DNA of 64,000 nt from Ruminococcus sp. CAG:488 (GTDB lineage: Bacteria; Bacillota; Clostridia; Oscillospirales; Acutalibacteraceae), in contig HF999647.1 of NCBI GenBank assembly GCA_000434055.1, positions 43,663 to 107,662 of the forward strand, given 5' to 3'. The stretch's first letter is position 1. Each line of letters begins with the position of its first letter. This document shows positions 16,742-26,628 of this stretch, piece after piece. The translations under genes and the position numbers were made by a program. Under the pieces are notes generated by a model. It saw only the letters and a list, made by a program, of their open reading frames with translations, was not told the origin of the DNA and ran no database searches.

Positions 16742-16935
16742 CAATTCATTTGTTATGAATCTAACTTTTTACGTTTTATACAAATGAAATTTTTGTTTTT
16801 TTACTTTTTATAAAATACATTGTGCAGTTTGACTATTTAATATTATTTTATATATCTTTTTTATACAATTCTAATTATATATTATCACTAAATCTTCCAA
16901 AAGAAATGGTAAAATAGAAAGAAAGAGGTGATTTA

Positions 16936-18927
16936 ATGTTTTTTAAAAAGAGTATTTCGCTGTTGTTGACTGTTATAACATTTTGTTTTTCGTTTGTATA
17001 TAATGTTTCGGCATTTGATAATGACAACGATGATTATAATTTTACAAACCTTATTGTCTTTGCAAAATTTAATGATGAAGAGGAATTTATTGACCGTAAT
17101 TACGGTGAAACCGTTAGAAAGATTACCGACAATTCATACAATACCGCCGAATATAATGTCTCTGATTATTTTTATTCTGTTTCTTCCGGTAAAGTTAAGA
17201 TGAAAAGTTTATTTCTTTTCGATAATGGCGGTTCTTTAACGCTTAGCAGAAAAAGAGCTTACTATGCATCTCAAAGCGATGAAAATCCGGACGGTTATGC
17301 AAACAGCCGAGAGCAAGCCGAACGTCTGTATCAATTAAAAGAAGATTGGTCACAAGCAATAAATAATTTGGTAAAAAAAGAAATTACTGATTACGACGGA
17401 AAAGAAAAATATAATTTAGATGAGCTTGATAAAAATAACGATGGATACATTGATTTAATTACGATAATTTATAAGCCAACCGAACAAACCAACATTTCCG
17501 TTGAATGGGCATCTCCTTTATGGAATTATCGTGATCAAACAAATCTTGTTGAAATTCAAACCGACAAGAAAACTATTCAAAGCCGTGCGTATGTTCAAAT
17601 GACAAAGGATTATAAATATCTTTATACCGATACAAAGGGAAATAAAATAACTGCTATCGGTGTTAACTGTCACGAGACGGCTCATGCATTCGGTCTTTAC
17701 GATCTTTATCAGTCGTCGTATCAACCGGTCGGGTATATGTCAGCAATGGGTAAGCATACAACCGAGGTTGCGCAATTTATTTCAGTAAAAGAACGTGAAG
17801 CACTTGGTTGGATAAATAATAAGAATATTTATCACATTTTAAATGAAGGTGATTACACTTTAAAACCTGTAATTGACGGGCTCACCGATAATGTAATCGG
17901 GTATAAAATGGATATCCCTGAAATAAATAAAACCTTGTATCTTGAATACAGAAGATTTGACGGAAAGGGGAGCAAATACGATTCACAAAAGAAAGAATTA
18001 TTCCTTGCAAACGGGTCAAAAATCAAAGGGCTTTCTTTAAAAAGCGGATTGGTTTGCTATTTATTAAAAACCGGTATAAAATTTCCGAATAATATGCAGT
18101 CAAGTGTTAATAATTGGAATTACAGTGTCGCGGGCGGTCAATATAATAATAAGCCCGATGCCGCAGTATCTCTCGGAGAAGAAATTGAAATAACAGACGG
18201 ACTTTATATAAATGTTACAGAAATGACCGAGAATGAATTGACGTTTCATATAGAAGGAAATTTCTTCAATTCATCAAGCCTACCTTCTGTAAACGGAGTT
18301 GAAATTACAACTTTTCCGGATAAAATCTGTGTGGGAGAGAGCTATAATTTTAATGCAAATGTTTTAGGAAAAAATAATCCGCCTCAGACGATTATTTGGA
18401 GCGTTGAAAACAATACCGATGATAAAACTACGATAGATGAAAAAGGAAAACTTTTTATCGGCGAAAATTAAAAATCAAATGAAATAACAGTAATTGCATC
18501 ATATGAAAATAAATTTTCAGACAAGAAAATTATTTCAGTTGAAAGAAAATCGCATGATTTTGAATATCATAAAGCCGTAAAAGCAACGTGTGAAACCGAC
18601 GGCAATTTTGAATATTATCATTGCCGTGAATGCGGAAAGTATTTTGTTGATATGGGCGAAACATTTGAAGAAACCACAATTGAAAATATGATTATAAAAA
18701 AGACAGGACATATTCCCGGAGAATGGAAAGTTGTTAAACCGGCAACCTCAGAAGAAAACGGAATTATGGAGCAAAGATGTGTAGGTTGCAATAAACTGAT
18801 GGCTTCAAAAGAATACGGTTTTTATCCTGAAAACCCGAAAGAAAATGTAAAGTCTTTTCTTAGTAATTTTAAAAATCTTATAAAAAAGTTTTTTGAAATT
18901 ATAAAAAATATTATAATTGGAAGATAA
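16936..18927 (+). pseudogene. Secreted M6-like metalloprotease gene interrupted by one in-frame stop
   Basis: The frame runs 664 codons but TAA at 18469-18471 (codon 512) splits it. Upstream: a signal peptide (1-26, NVSAFD), then an M6/immune-inhibitor-A-like peptidase with the zinc motif HETAHAFGLYD (H246, E247, H250) and the Met-turn-like GYMSAMGKH. The stop falls inside an Ig-like (Big_2) domain whose strands continue in frame beyond it (NEITVIASY). After it come two cysteine modules (CETDG..YYHCRECGKYF and MEQRCVGCNKLM) and an amphipathic tail (FKNLIKKFFEIIKNIIIGR). Nothing else is disrupted, so a recent nonsense change, readthrough or a sequencing error are all possible. The truncated product would retain the peptidase. 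Confidence 0.82.
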
Positions 18928-18929
18928 AA

Positions 18930-18960
18930 AAATCGACACGACTTTTTGCCGTGTCGATTT
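18930..18960. terminator. Bidirectional terminator
   Basis: A perfect 11-bp stem AAATCGACACG / CGTGTCGATTT, with A-rich sequence on the left and T-rich on the right, between the convergent protease and aldolase genes. Confidence 0.88.
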
Positions 18961-18975
18961 AAATTTATTATCTGA

Positions 18976-19911
18976 TTATGCCTTGCCTGCGCAGCCGAGA
19001 ACTGTGTTGATCTTGTGCTCAACCATTCCCTCAATTGCGTCACGGGCCGGTCTGAGATACTGACGAGGATCAAAATCGCTCGGATGCTCAACAAAGTGCT
19101 TTCTGATAGCTGCGGTCATTGCAAGACGAAGGTCTGAGTCGATGTTGATCTTGCAAACTGCCATTGTTGCTGCCTGACGGAGCATATCCTCGGGGATACC
19201 GATAGCGTCCGGCATGTTTCCGCCGTACTTGTTGATTTCCTCAACAAACTCGGGGATAACAGAAGATGCACCGTGGAGAACGATTGGGAAACCGGGAAGT
19301 CTCTTTGATACTTCTTCAAGAATGTCAAAACGAAGCTGCGGCTTCTGACCGGGCTTAAACTTGTATGCACCGTGGCTTGTGCCGATAGCAATAGCAAGCG
19401 AATCAACACCTGTGCGCTTTACAAAATCCTCAACCTGATCGGGATTTGTATATGAAGCGTCTTCAGCGTTAACGTTGACTTCATCTTCAACTCCTGCGAG
19501 TTGGCCGAGCTCACCCTCAACAACAACACCGTGAGCGTGTGCATAGTCAACAACCTTCTTTGTAAGAGCAACGTTTTCCTCATAGGGAAGAGAAGAGCCG
19601 TCGATCATAACAGATGTAAATCCGCCGTCGATGCAAGCCTTGCAGGTCTCAAAATCCGGACCGTGGTCAAGGTGAAGGGCAATCGGAAGACCCGATTCCT
19701 CAACAGCAGCCTCAACGAGCTTTACAAGATAGAGGTGATTTGCATAAGCACGGGCACCCTTGGAAACCTGGAGAATAAGGGGAGCGTTGAGCTTCTTTCC
19801 TGCTGCAACGATGCCTTGAATGATTTCCATGTTGTTTACGTTGAAAGCGCCGACGGCATAGCCGCCTTCATAAGCGTCTTTGAACATTTTTGTGGTTGTT
19901 ACAAGTGGCAT
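18976..19911 (-). CDS. fba: Class II fructose-1,6-bisphosphate aldolase
   Basis: 311 residues from the ATG at 19911, preceded by AAAGGAG; an in-frame GTG at 19920 is too close to the ribosome site. The zinc-dependent TIM-barrel aldolase motifs are HLDHG with the following FETCKACIDGGFTSVMIDGS, VEGELGQLAG, IGTSHGAYKF and VLHGASSV. It catalyses the reversible cleavage of fructose-1,6-bisphosphate in glycolysis. It stands alone with a near-consensus promoter. Confidence 0.97.
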   Translation of the reverse strand: MPLVTTTKMFKDAYEGGYAVGAFNVNNMEIIQGIVAAGKKLNAPLILQVSKGARAYANHLYLVKLVEAAVEESGLPIALHLDHGPDFETCKACIDGGFTSVMIDGSSLPYEENVALTKKVVDYAHAHGVVVEGELGQLAGVEDEVNVNAEDASYTNPDQVEDFVKRTGVDSLAIAIGTSHGAYKFKPGQKPQLRFDILEEVSKRLPGFPIVLHGASSVIPEFVEEINKYGGNMPDAIGIPEDMLRQAATMAVCKINIDSDLRLAMTAAIRKHFVEHPSDFDPRQYLRPARDAIEGMVEHKINTVLGCAGKA

Positions 19912-19942
19912 AAAAAACACTCCTTTGTTTTATTACAGGATA

Positions 19943-19970
19943 ATTATATCATTTTTATCCTTTTTGTCAA
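19943..19970 (-). promoter_or_regulatory. Strong promoter of fba
   Basis: On the - strand: TTGACA, 16 bases, TATAAT, both hexamers perfect. Its strength fits a highly expressed glycolytic gene. Confidence 0.85.
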
Positions 19971-19987
19971 TGTGAAATTGATATAAA

Positions 19988-20034
19988 ATTAACGTTCTTC
20001 AAAAGGATTTAGAAACTGTTTATAAGACGTTAAT
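19988..20034 (-). terminator. Possible terminator after serS
   Basis: ATTAACGTCTT on the - strand starts at the serS stop codon and pairs with AAGAACGTTAAT downstream (one bulge, 24-base loop), followed by TTTATAT. The long loop makes this uncertain. Confidence 0.4.
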
Positions 20035-21302
20035 TATTTGATAATATCTGTACCCATATACGGAACAAGAACCTCGGGAATCGTAACTGTTCCGTCCTCA
20101 TTCTGGTAGTTTTCGAGGATTGCTGCGGTGGTTCTTCCGATAGCTACACCCGAGCCGTTGAGAGTATGAACAAGCTGCGCCTTGCTCTTGGGGTCTTTTT
20201 TAAATCTAATAGCAGCACGTCGAGCCTGGAAGTCCTCAAAGTTGGAGCATGAGGAAATCTCAACATATCTGTTGTAGGACGGCATCCAAACTTCGATATC
20301 ATATGTCTTTGCCGATGAGAAACCGATATCACCCGTTGAAAGACAAACAACACGATAAGGAAGACCGAGAAGCTGAAGAACTCTTTCTGCATCGTTCGTA
20401 AGCTTTTCAAGCTCATCATAAGAAGTTTCGGGGTCGACGAATTTAACAAGCTCAACCTTGTTGAACTGGTGCTGACGTATAAGACCTCTTGTATCACGGC
20501 CTGCAGAGCCCGCCTCCGCACGGAAGCAAGCCGAATAAGCACAATATTTAATCGGAAGCTTGCTGCCGTCGAGAATTTCATCTCTGTGCATATTCGTTAC
20601 GGGAACCTCGGCTGTCGGAATAAGAAATAGATCGTCGGTTGTTTTGAAAGCATCGTCCTCAAATTTCGGAAGCTGACCGGTACCTGTCATTGAAGCTCTG
20701 TTTACAAGGAACGGAGGAAGAATTTCCGTATAACCGTGCTCTGTATGGGTATTGAGGAAAAAGTTGATAATTGCTCTTTCAAGTTTTGCACCGAGGCCTT
20801 TATAGAAGTGAAAACGTGCGCCTGTAACTTTTGCGGCTGTTTCGGGATCAAGAATACCGAGATCAGCGCCGATATCCCAGTGTGCCTTGTATTCAAAATC
20901 GAACTTTCTCGGCTCGCCCCAACGACGAATTTCAACGTTTTCGCTGTCGTCCTTGCCAATCGGAACGCTCTTGTTAGGAATATTCGGAAATTCATAGATA
21001 AGCGATTTCTGCTTCGCATCAAGTTCGGCAATCTTAGCGTCGTCAGCTTTTATCTTTGATTTTATTTCGTTCATTCTCGCCATGATTTCAGAGATATCGC
21101 CGCCATCCTTCTTAATCTGAGGGATTTTCTTGCTTGCGGCGTTCTGCTCTTGCTTGAGAGCGTCGGTCGCCTTCATAAGCTCACGTCGCTTTGCATCAAT
21201 ATCGAGAATATCATCAACAACAGCGTCCATATCCTTATTTCTTGTTTTCATTGCCGCTTTGACCATTTCAGGGTTTTCACGAATAAGTTTGATGTCTAAC
21301 AT
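20034..21302 (-). CDS. serS: Serine-tRNA ligase
   Basis: 422 residues, standard length. An N-terminal tRNA-binding coiled-coil arm (about 25-105) leads to the class II catalytic core, with motif 2 [23 protein letters not shown] and motif 3 [19 protein letters not shown] (both family hallmarks). No T-box leader is present: the gene starts 18 bp after parB, so it is expressed with the parA-parB transcript. In Bacillus serS is also near the origin region. Confidence 0.98.
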   Translation of the reverse strand: MLDIKLIRENPEMVKAAMKTRNKDMDAVVDDILDIDAKRRELMKATDALKQEQNAASKKIPQIKKDGGDISEIMARMNEIKSKIKADDAKIAELDAKQKSLIYEFPNIPNKSVPIGKDDSENVEIRRWGEPRKFDFEYKAHWDIGADLGILDPETAAKVTGARFHFYKGLGAKLERAIINFFLNTHTEHGYTEILPPFLVNRASMTGTGQLPKFEDDAFKTTDDLFLIPTAEVPVTNMHRDEILDGSKLPIKYCAYSACFRAEAGSAGRDTRGLIRQHQFNKVELVKFVDPETSYDELEKLTNDAERVLQLLGLPYRVVCLSTGDIGFSSAKTYDIEVWMPSYNRYVEISSCSNFEDFQARRAAIRFKKDPKSKAQLVHTLNGSGVAIGRTTAAILENYQNEDGTVTIPEVLVPYMGTDIIK

Positions 21303-21320
21303 TTATATCACTCCAATTTA

Positions 21321-22181
21321 TTATTTACCGTAATTTTCGAGTTTCATTGCGAGACCTTCAAGATCGTCCTTGTCAAAAAATTCTATTTCAAGTACGCCTG
21401 CGTCCTGCTTTGCCTCTTTTATTTTAACCTTTCTGCCGAGGTTTTCAACCAAAGCAAGCTCAACCTCGCTGAAAAATTTATCTCTGATCTGTTTTTTTGA
21501 AGCCTTCGGAACCTTTTTTGATTTTTTAACAAGAGTCTCAACGTCACGAACCGAAAGATCTTCTTTAATAATCATCTTTGCAGTTTGAAGAATCATATCG
21601 TCACTGTCAAATCCGAGCAAAGCCCTTGCATGACCGGGTGAGATAAGATTATTCTTTACCATTTCTTGCACTTCATTCGGAAGTTTGAGAAGTCGCAACG
21701 CGTTTGCAACTGCCGGACGGGATTTACCGACCTTTTCTGCCGCCTGCTCCTGCGTAATTTTAAGCTCGTCCATCATATACCGATAACCGAGAGCTTCTTC
21801 AAGCGGGTTGAGGTCCTCACGCTGGAGATTTTCAATCATCGCGATTTCTATTACTTCCTCATCGGTAAGATCTTTAATTACAACGGGGACCTCTGTAAGG
21901 CCTGCGATTCTTGCCGCTCTCCAACGTCTTTCGCCTGCAACAAGCTGATAACTTCCGTTCGCAAGCGGACGAACAACAAGCGGCTGAAGAACCCCGTGCT
22001 GTTCTATGCTTTCGGCAAGTTCTGAAAGAGCTTTTTCATCAAAATCCTTACGAGGCTGATTGTGATTGGGCTCGATTTCCATAATTCTGAGCTTATTGAC
22101 GGAGGAATTTATTTCTTCGACGGAGTTGTCGGCAAAAAGGGAGTCAAGTCCCCTACCCAATCCGCTTAATTTTTTTGCCAT
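21321..22181 (-). CDS. parB: Chromosome partitioning protein ParB (Spo0J)
   Basis: 286 residues. The N-terminal CTP-binding domain has IEPNHNQPRKDFDEKAL, GVLQPLVVR and the GERRWRAARIAGL box; then comes MIENLQREDLNPLEEA, the HTH TQEQAAEKVGKSRPAVANAL that reads parS, and a C-terminal dimerisation region. ParB loads at parS, slides as a CTP clamp and recruits SMC. It begins 2 bases after the parA stop. Two parS sites lie within 3.8 kb upstream. Confidence 0.97.
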   Translation of the reverse strand: MAKKLSGLGRGLDSLFADNSVEEINSSVNKLRIMEIEPNHNQPRKDFDEKALSELAESIEQHGVLQPLVVRPLANGSYQLVAGERRWRAARIAGLTEVPVVIKDLTDEEVIEIAMIENLQREDLNPLEEALGYRYMMDELKITQEQAAEKVGKSRPAVANALRLLKLPNEVQEMVKNNLISPGHARALLGFDSDDMILQTAKMIIKEDLSVRDVETLVKKSKKVPKASKKQIRDKFFSEVELALVENLGRKVKIKEAKQDAGVLEIEFFDKDDLEGLAMKLENYGK

Positions 22182-22183
22182 AT

Positions 22184-22960
22184 TCAGGATACCTCCTTAC
22201 CGTTTTGTTTAAGAAATTCATCTGCGAGCGCATCATATGCCATTGCGCCCTTTGAATTCTTGTCATAATAATATATCGGCAGTCCATAGCTCGGAGCTTC
22301 GGAAAGCTTAACGTTTCTCGGAATTGCCGTGGCATATACTTTCTTCGGGAAAAATCGCTTTAATTCCCCTACTACCTGCTGAGTCAGATTAAGCCGACCG
22401 TCATACATTGTTAAAAGAACGCCTTCCATATCAATATGCGGATTGTAAAGTCTTTTGACCTGACGAATGGTGGACATAAGCTGTGAAAGACCCTCAAGCG
22501 CATAATATTCGCATTGAATCGGAACTAAAACCGTATCTGCAGCACACAAAGCATTAAGCGTTATTAGTCCGAGCGACGGCGGACAGTCAAGAAAAATAAA
22601 ATCAAAATCCGCTTTAATCGGTGCAACAGCATTTTTTATTTTGCTTTCACGGTGCTGCATATCAACAAGCTCAAGCTCTGCGCCTGCAAGGTTCATATTT
22701 GATGGCAAGACCCAAAGATTTTCAAACTTTGTTTTTATCATTGCTTTCTCAATCGCCAACGAATTAACTATAACATCATACGATGAGGTTTCAAGCTCTC
22801 TTTTGTTGATTCCGAGACCGCTTGAAGCGTTACCTTGAGGATCGATATCCATCAAAAGAACTTTTTGACCCTTATATGCAACGGAAGCCGCAAGATTGAC
22901 GGTGGAAGTTGTTTTTCCGACTCCGCCCTTTTGGTTTACAACCGCTATTATTTTTGCCAT
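22184..22960 (-). CDS. parA: Chromosome partitioning ATPase ParA (Soj)
   Basis: 258 residues. Deviant Walker A NQKGGVGKTT near the N-terminus, LLMDIDPQGNASSGLG, Walker B DFIFLDCPPSLG and the C-terminal AIPRNVKLSEAPSYG, all typical of Soj. Soj works with ParB in origin segregation and, in Bacillus, controls DnaA. Upstream is an extended -10 element (TGATATAAT on the - strand) and a parS site. Confidence 0.97.
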   Translation of the reverse strand: MAKIIAVVNQKGGVGKTTSTVNLAASVAYKGQKVLLMDIDPQGNASSGLGINKRELETSSYDVIVNSLAIEKAMIKTKFENLWVLPSNMNLAGAELELVDMQHRESKIKNAVAPIKADFDFIFLDCPPSLGLITLNALCAADTVLVPIQCEYYALEGLSQLMSTIRQVKRLYNPHIDMEGVLLTMYDGRLNLTQQVVGELKRFFPKKVYATAIPRNVKLSEAPSYGLPIYYYDKNSKGAMAYDALADEFLKQNGKEVS

Positions 22961-23056
22961 ATATTCACTTCCTTGTATTCTCCATAAATTAAATTATATC
23001 ACAACTATATATAAAATAAAAGATTAAATTAAAATTTTCTTATGTTTTATCTTTCT

Positions 23057-23072
23057 TGTTTCACGTGAAACA
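23057..23072. promoter_or_regulatory. parS site 1
   Basis: TGTTTCACGTGAAACA, a perfect 16-bp palindrome identical to the bacterial parS consensus. It lies between parA and noc, 97 bp upstream of the parA start. Confidence 0.95.
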
Positions 23073-23094
23073 AAAAAAGACGGGTCTCCCCGTC

Positions 23095-23922
23095 TCATTT
23101 GCAGTTCACATTTTCAGGTTTATTGATTTTTACAACATATTCTATATATTGGTCTGTCTCGTTCTTCGTTGCCGAAGCATTTATTCCGCTTTTTCTCATT
23201 GTACTGACTGCGTGATTAAGCGTGTTAATAAAGATACGAACATCCTTGAAAACCATTACTCTCTTGCCCTTTCGTTCTTTTTCTTCGGGCTCTTTGTTTA
23301 GCATTTCGGTAATCAACTGCTCCGAAGCGTTGACGGTCAGTCCCTGTTCGACTATTGTATCAAGGGCTTGCTCCATCATTGCTACCGTCGGCAGTCTCAA
23401 TAAAGCGCGAGCATGACGCTCTGTAAGCCCGTAAAGCATAACGCTGTAACGAATTTCATCAGGCAAGCGTAGAATTCTCAGCTTGTTTGACAATGCCGAT
23501 TGTGATTTTCCAAGTTTCCTTGCGATTTCTTCTTGGCTGAACCCGAAGCCTTTTATAAGACGTTCTATTGCCATTGCTTCCTCAAAAAAATGTAAATTTT
23601 CTCTTTGCAGGTTTTCAATTACTGCAAGTATCGCCGATTTTTCCTCATCAACATCTACAATAATTGACGGGATTGCGGATAGACCGGCCATTTTGCAGGC
23701 TCTGAGCCTGCGTTCACCCGAAATAAGCTCATATTTGCCGTTTTCCTTTTTTCTGACGGTGATCGGCTGTAACAATCCATTGTAATGAATACTTTCGGCA
23801 AGGCCTTCAAGATCATCCCAATTAAAGCTCTTTCTCGGCTGATGTGGATTTGGTTGTATAAATCTTGCCGGCAACATAATTACTTCATTGCTTTTCTTAA
23901 ATTTAGTTTGGCTTTTAAGCAT
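23095..23922 (-). CDS. noc: ParB-like nucleoid occlusion protein Noc
   Basis: 275 residues, paralogous to ParB and in the Noc position between rsmG and parA. It has MLPARFIQPNPHQPRKSF, GLLQPITVRKK, ISGERRLRACKMAGL (the CTP-binding box), ENLQRENLHFFEEAMAIERL and the HTH SQEEIARKLGKSQSALSNKL. Noc normally blocks division over the chromosome while bound to membrane through a short N-terminal amphipathic helix. Here only about 14 mostly polar residues (MLKSQTKFKKSNE) precede the core, so that helix seems reduced or absent. It could be a second ParB in function. Confidence 0.88.
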   Translation of the reverse strand: MLKSQTKFKKSNEVIMLPARFIQPNPHQPRKSFNWDDLEGLAESIHYNGLLQPITVRKKENGKYELISGERRLRACKMAGLSAIPSIIVDVDEEKSAILAVIENLQRENLHFFEEAMAIERLIKGFGFSQEEIARKLGKSQSALSNKLRILRLPDEIRYSVMLYGLTERHARALLRLPTVAMMEQALDTIVEQGLTVNASEQLITEMLNKEPEEKERKGKRVMVFKDVRIFINTLNHAVSTMRKSGINASATKNETDQYIEYVVKINKPENVNCK

Positions 23923-24028
23923 AGAAAAACCTCCTTATGCGTACCACAAAAATACTGTAACACGACAAAAGAAGGTTGTCCACTGTTTTTCATTGACTAA
24001 AAAGGCTGTATTTCACGCTGTTTTTCGT

Positions 24029-24742
24029 TTATGAGAGCGGTTTTTTTGATATTTGTGCCGAAGCTCGTGGATATTTTGGCGGAGTTTGCGATATTTTTTT
24101 TGTTAAAATAATGTATCTTTCGCCGCAATTATCAATATTCGGCTCTTTGATTTCTTCAATCCGACCGCCCAAAAGCTTTATTGCTCCCCTTGCAGCTAAA
24201 ACTTCTTCATCGGTTTTTACTGATTTCATCGGAGAAAAATATCCTCCGAGCTTTACAAACGGTAAACAGTATTCACTGAGTATATTAAGACTTGCAACCG
24301 CTCTTGCAGTTACAATATCATATTGTTCACGAAAAGTTTTATCTTTCCCTGCAAGTTCAGCTCGCATATGGACAATATCGGCTTCAAGACCGAGTTCATC
24401 AAGAACGTTTGCAATGAAAACAAGCCGTTTATTTGTTCCGTCAAGCAAAGTCATTTTAAGATCAGGACGTGCAATCAACAATACAACGCCCGGAAAACCC
24501 GCGCCTGTGCCGACATCAATCACTTTTGCATTATCTTTAAAATTTACACAAGATAAAAGTGCAAGCGAATCAACAAAATGCTTATATACAATTTCATCCG
24601 GATCTGTTATTGCGGTTAGGTTGAGCGTTTTATTTGTTTCAACAAGCATTTCTGCATATAAATCAAACCTGTCAAGCGCAGTTTCATCAAGCAAAACACC
24701 GATTTTTTCTGCTTCACATTTCAAAAGTGATTTATTTATCAT
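24029..24742 (-). CDS. rsmG: 16S rRNA (guanine-527-N7)-methyltransferase RsmG
   Basis: 237 residues from the ATG at 24742, which follows AAAAGGAGCGC. A longer frame to 24865 exists but runs deep into mnmG and adds no conserved sequence. The SAM-binding Rossmann motif is VIDVGTGAGFPGVVLLIARP, with TLLDGTNKRL and the RAVASLNILSEYCLP segment. It overlaps the end of mnmG by 11 bp, so the two are translationally coupled. Confidence 0.96.
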   Translation of the reverse strand: MINKSLLKCEAEKIGVLLDETALDRFDLYAEMLVETNKTLNLTAITDPDEIVYKHFVDSLALLSCVNFKDNAKVIDVGTGAGFPGVVLLIARPDLKMTLLDGTNKRLVFIANVLDELGLEADIVHMRAELAGKDKTFREQYDIVTARAVASLNILSEYCLPFVKLGGYFSPMKSVKTDEEVLAARGAIKLLGGRIEEIKEPNIDNCGERYIILTKKISQTPPKYPRASAQISKKPLS

Positions 24743-26612
24743 TTCTGCGCTCCTTTTCAAGGTAGATAAGCAAAACAGATATATCCGACGGGCTGACGCC
24801 TGATATTCTCGAAGCCTGACCAATGCTGTGCGGACGAATTTTTGAGAGTTTTTCTCTCGCTTCAAGTCTAAGACCGAGAATCGAGTTATAATCTATTTCA
24901 TCGGAAAGCGTCTGAATTTCAAGACGGTGCATTTCATCAACCTGAGCCTGCTGACGTTTGATATAGCCCTCATATTTTGTATCAATTTCGACCTGCTCAA
25001 AAATTTCATACGGTAAATCGGGTCTGTCAACGTCAATCGAAGTTAAACAGTCATATCCTATCTGCGGCCTTTTAAGCAAATCGCAAAGACGAACGCCTGT
25101 GGTTGCTTTTGATGTTTCACGTGAAACAAGTATATTGTTTAATGCATCCGACGGTGAAAAAACTGTTTTTTCGGTACGCTTTTTTTCATCGGCAATTAGC
25201 TTAAGTTTCTTCAAAAATTTTGCATACCGTTCGTCGCTGATAAGACCTATTTCGTGTCCGATTGGTGTCAAACGGCGATCGGCGTTATCTTGTCGAAGCA
25301 AAAGACGGTATTCGGAGCGAGAAGTCATCATTCTGTAGGGATCGGAACAACCTTTTGTTACAAGATCGTCAATCAAAGTGCCGATATATGAACCTGAACG
25401 CTCGAGAATAAGAGGGTTTTGACCCTTAACCTTTCTGGCGGCGTTAATTCCTGCAACAAGACCCTGTGCGGCAGCTTCCTCATATCCGGAGGAACCGTTA
25501 AACTGACCCGCACCGAAAAGACCGTCGTAGTCCAAAAATTCAAGACTTGCCTTAAGCGCAAGCGGATCCACGCAGTCATATTCTATTGCATAAGCTGTTC
25601 TCATAAGCTCAGCATGTTCAAGTCCGGGGATAGTTCTTATAAATTTAAGCTGAACATCTTCGGGAAGAGAAGAAGAAAGACCTTGCAAGTACATTTCCTC
25701 CGTGTTCTCTCCGCAGGGTTCAATAAAGATCTGGTGACGTTCCTTTTCGGCAAAGCGAACGATTTTATCCTCGATGCTCGGACAGTAGCGAGGACCTTTT
25801 CCGTCAATTTTGCCGCTGTAAAGAGGGGAGCGATGTAAATTTTTTAAAATTATATCTTTTGTTTCAAGATTTGTATAGGTAATATAGCAAGGAAGCTTGT
25901 TTTGTATCTTTATTTTGTTATCAAATGAAAAAGGTACAATTCTCTCGTCACCGTTCTGAAGTTCAAGCTCATCACAATTGACCGTTTTCTTGTTAACTCG
26001 TGAGGGGGTTCCGGTCTTGAAGCGCCTTGTTGGGATACCGATGCGTTTAAGCGCTTCACCAAGCTTCTTAGCAGGGAACATACCGTCGGGACCGCTCTCA
26101 TAGGAAACGTCACCTACGTACACCTTGCCGCTGAGGAAGGTTCCGGTTGCCAAAATCACACAATCTGCGGTGTAAACGGCCTCAAGGTGCGTTTTCAGTT
26201 GCCATTTACCGTTATCAAGTTTTTGAATATCAACAATTTCGCCTTGACGAAGGTCAAGGTTGTCCTGCTTTTCAAGCGCATGCTTCATATAGTCGGAATA
26301 AAGACGACGGTCAATTTGAGCACGCAGACTGTGAACGGCAGGTCCTTTACCAAGATTAAGAATTCGGCTTTGCAGAGTGTTTGCGTCAGCCGCCTTGCCC
26401 ATTTCTCCGCCGAGTGCGTCAATTTCACGGACAAGATGCCCTTTAGAGGTTCCTCCGATTGACGGATTGCACGCCATGTTGCCGACCCAGTCAAGATTTA
26501 TTGTAAAAACACAGGTTTCACAGCCGAGACGTGCCGCTGCAAGACCGGCTTCAATGCCTGCATGACCTGCGCCGATAACGATAACCTGATAATCCTTTGC
26601 AAAATATTCCAT
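24732..26612 (-). CDS. mnmG: tRNA uridine-5-carboxymethylaminomethyl modification enzyme MnmG (GidA)
   Basis: 626 residues. N-terminal FAD-binding VIGAGHAGIEAGLAAARLG, MACNPSIGGTSKGHLVREID and NKGPAVH-like NLGKGPAVHSLRAQ; the C-terminal domain ends RPHSIGQASRISGVSPSDIS. With MnmE it installs the cmnm5 group on U34 of tRNAs. A complete parS site is embedded in its coding sequence (25113-25128), read as codons for the D-V-S-R-E-T-S stretch. It starts 16 bp after the mnmE stop. Confidence 0.97.
   Translation of the reverse strand: MEYFAKDYQVIVIGAGHAGIEAGLAAARLGCETCVFTINLDWVGNMACNPSIGGTSKGHLVREIDALGGEMGKAADANTLQSRILNLGKGPAVHSLRAQIDRRLYSDYMKHALEKQDNLDLRQGEIVDIQKLDNGKWQLKTHLEAVYTADCVILATGTFLSGKVYVGDVSYESGPDGMFPAKKLGEALKRIGIPTRRFKTGTPSRVNKKTVNCDELELQNGDERIVPFSFDNKIKIQNKLPCYITYTNLETKDIILKNLHRSPLYSGKIDGKGPRYCPSIEDKIVRFAEKERHQIFIEPCGENTEEMYLQGLSSSLPEDVQLKFIRTIPGLEHAELMRTAYAIEYDCVDPLALKASLEFLDYDGLFGAGQFNGSSGYEEAAAQGLVAGINAARKVKGQNPLILERSGSYIGTLIDDLVTKGCSDPYRMMTSRSEYRLLLRQDNADRRLTPIGHEIGLISDERYAKFLKKLKLIADEKKRTEKTVFSPSDALNNILVSRETSKATTGVRLCDLLKRPQIGYDCLTSIDVDRPDLPYEIFEQVEIDTKYEGYIKRQQAQVDEMHRLEIQTLSDEIDYNSILGLRLEAREKLSKIRPHSIGQASRISGVSPSDISVLLIYLEKERRNDK
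25113..25128. promoter_or_regulatory. parS site 2 (inside mnmG)
   Basis: TGTTTCACGTGAAACA again, identical to site 1, 2.06 kb away. It is kept within a coding sequence. Confidence 0.95.
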
Positions 26613-26628
26613 AAAACTTCTCTTTTCT

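Noticed and set aside
24743..24865. A 41-residue N-terminal extension of RsmG
   Set aside because: It overlaps mnmG by more than 120 bp and has no conserved sequence; the ATG at 24742 has a strong ribosome site.
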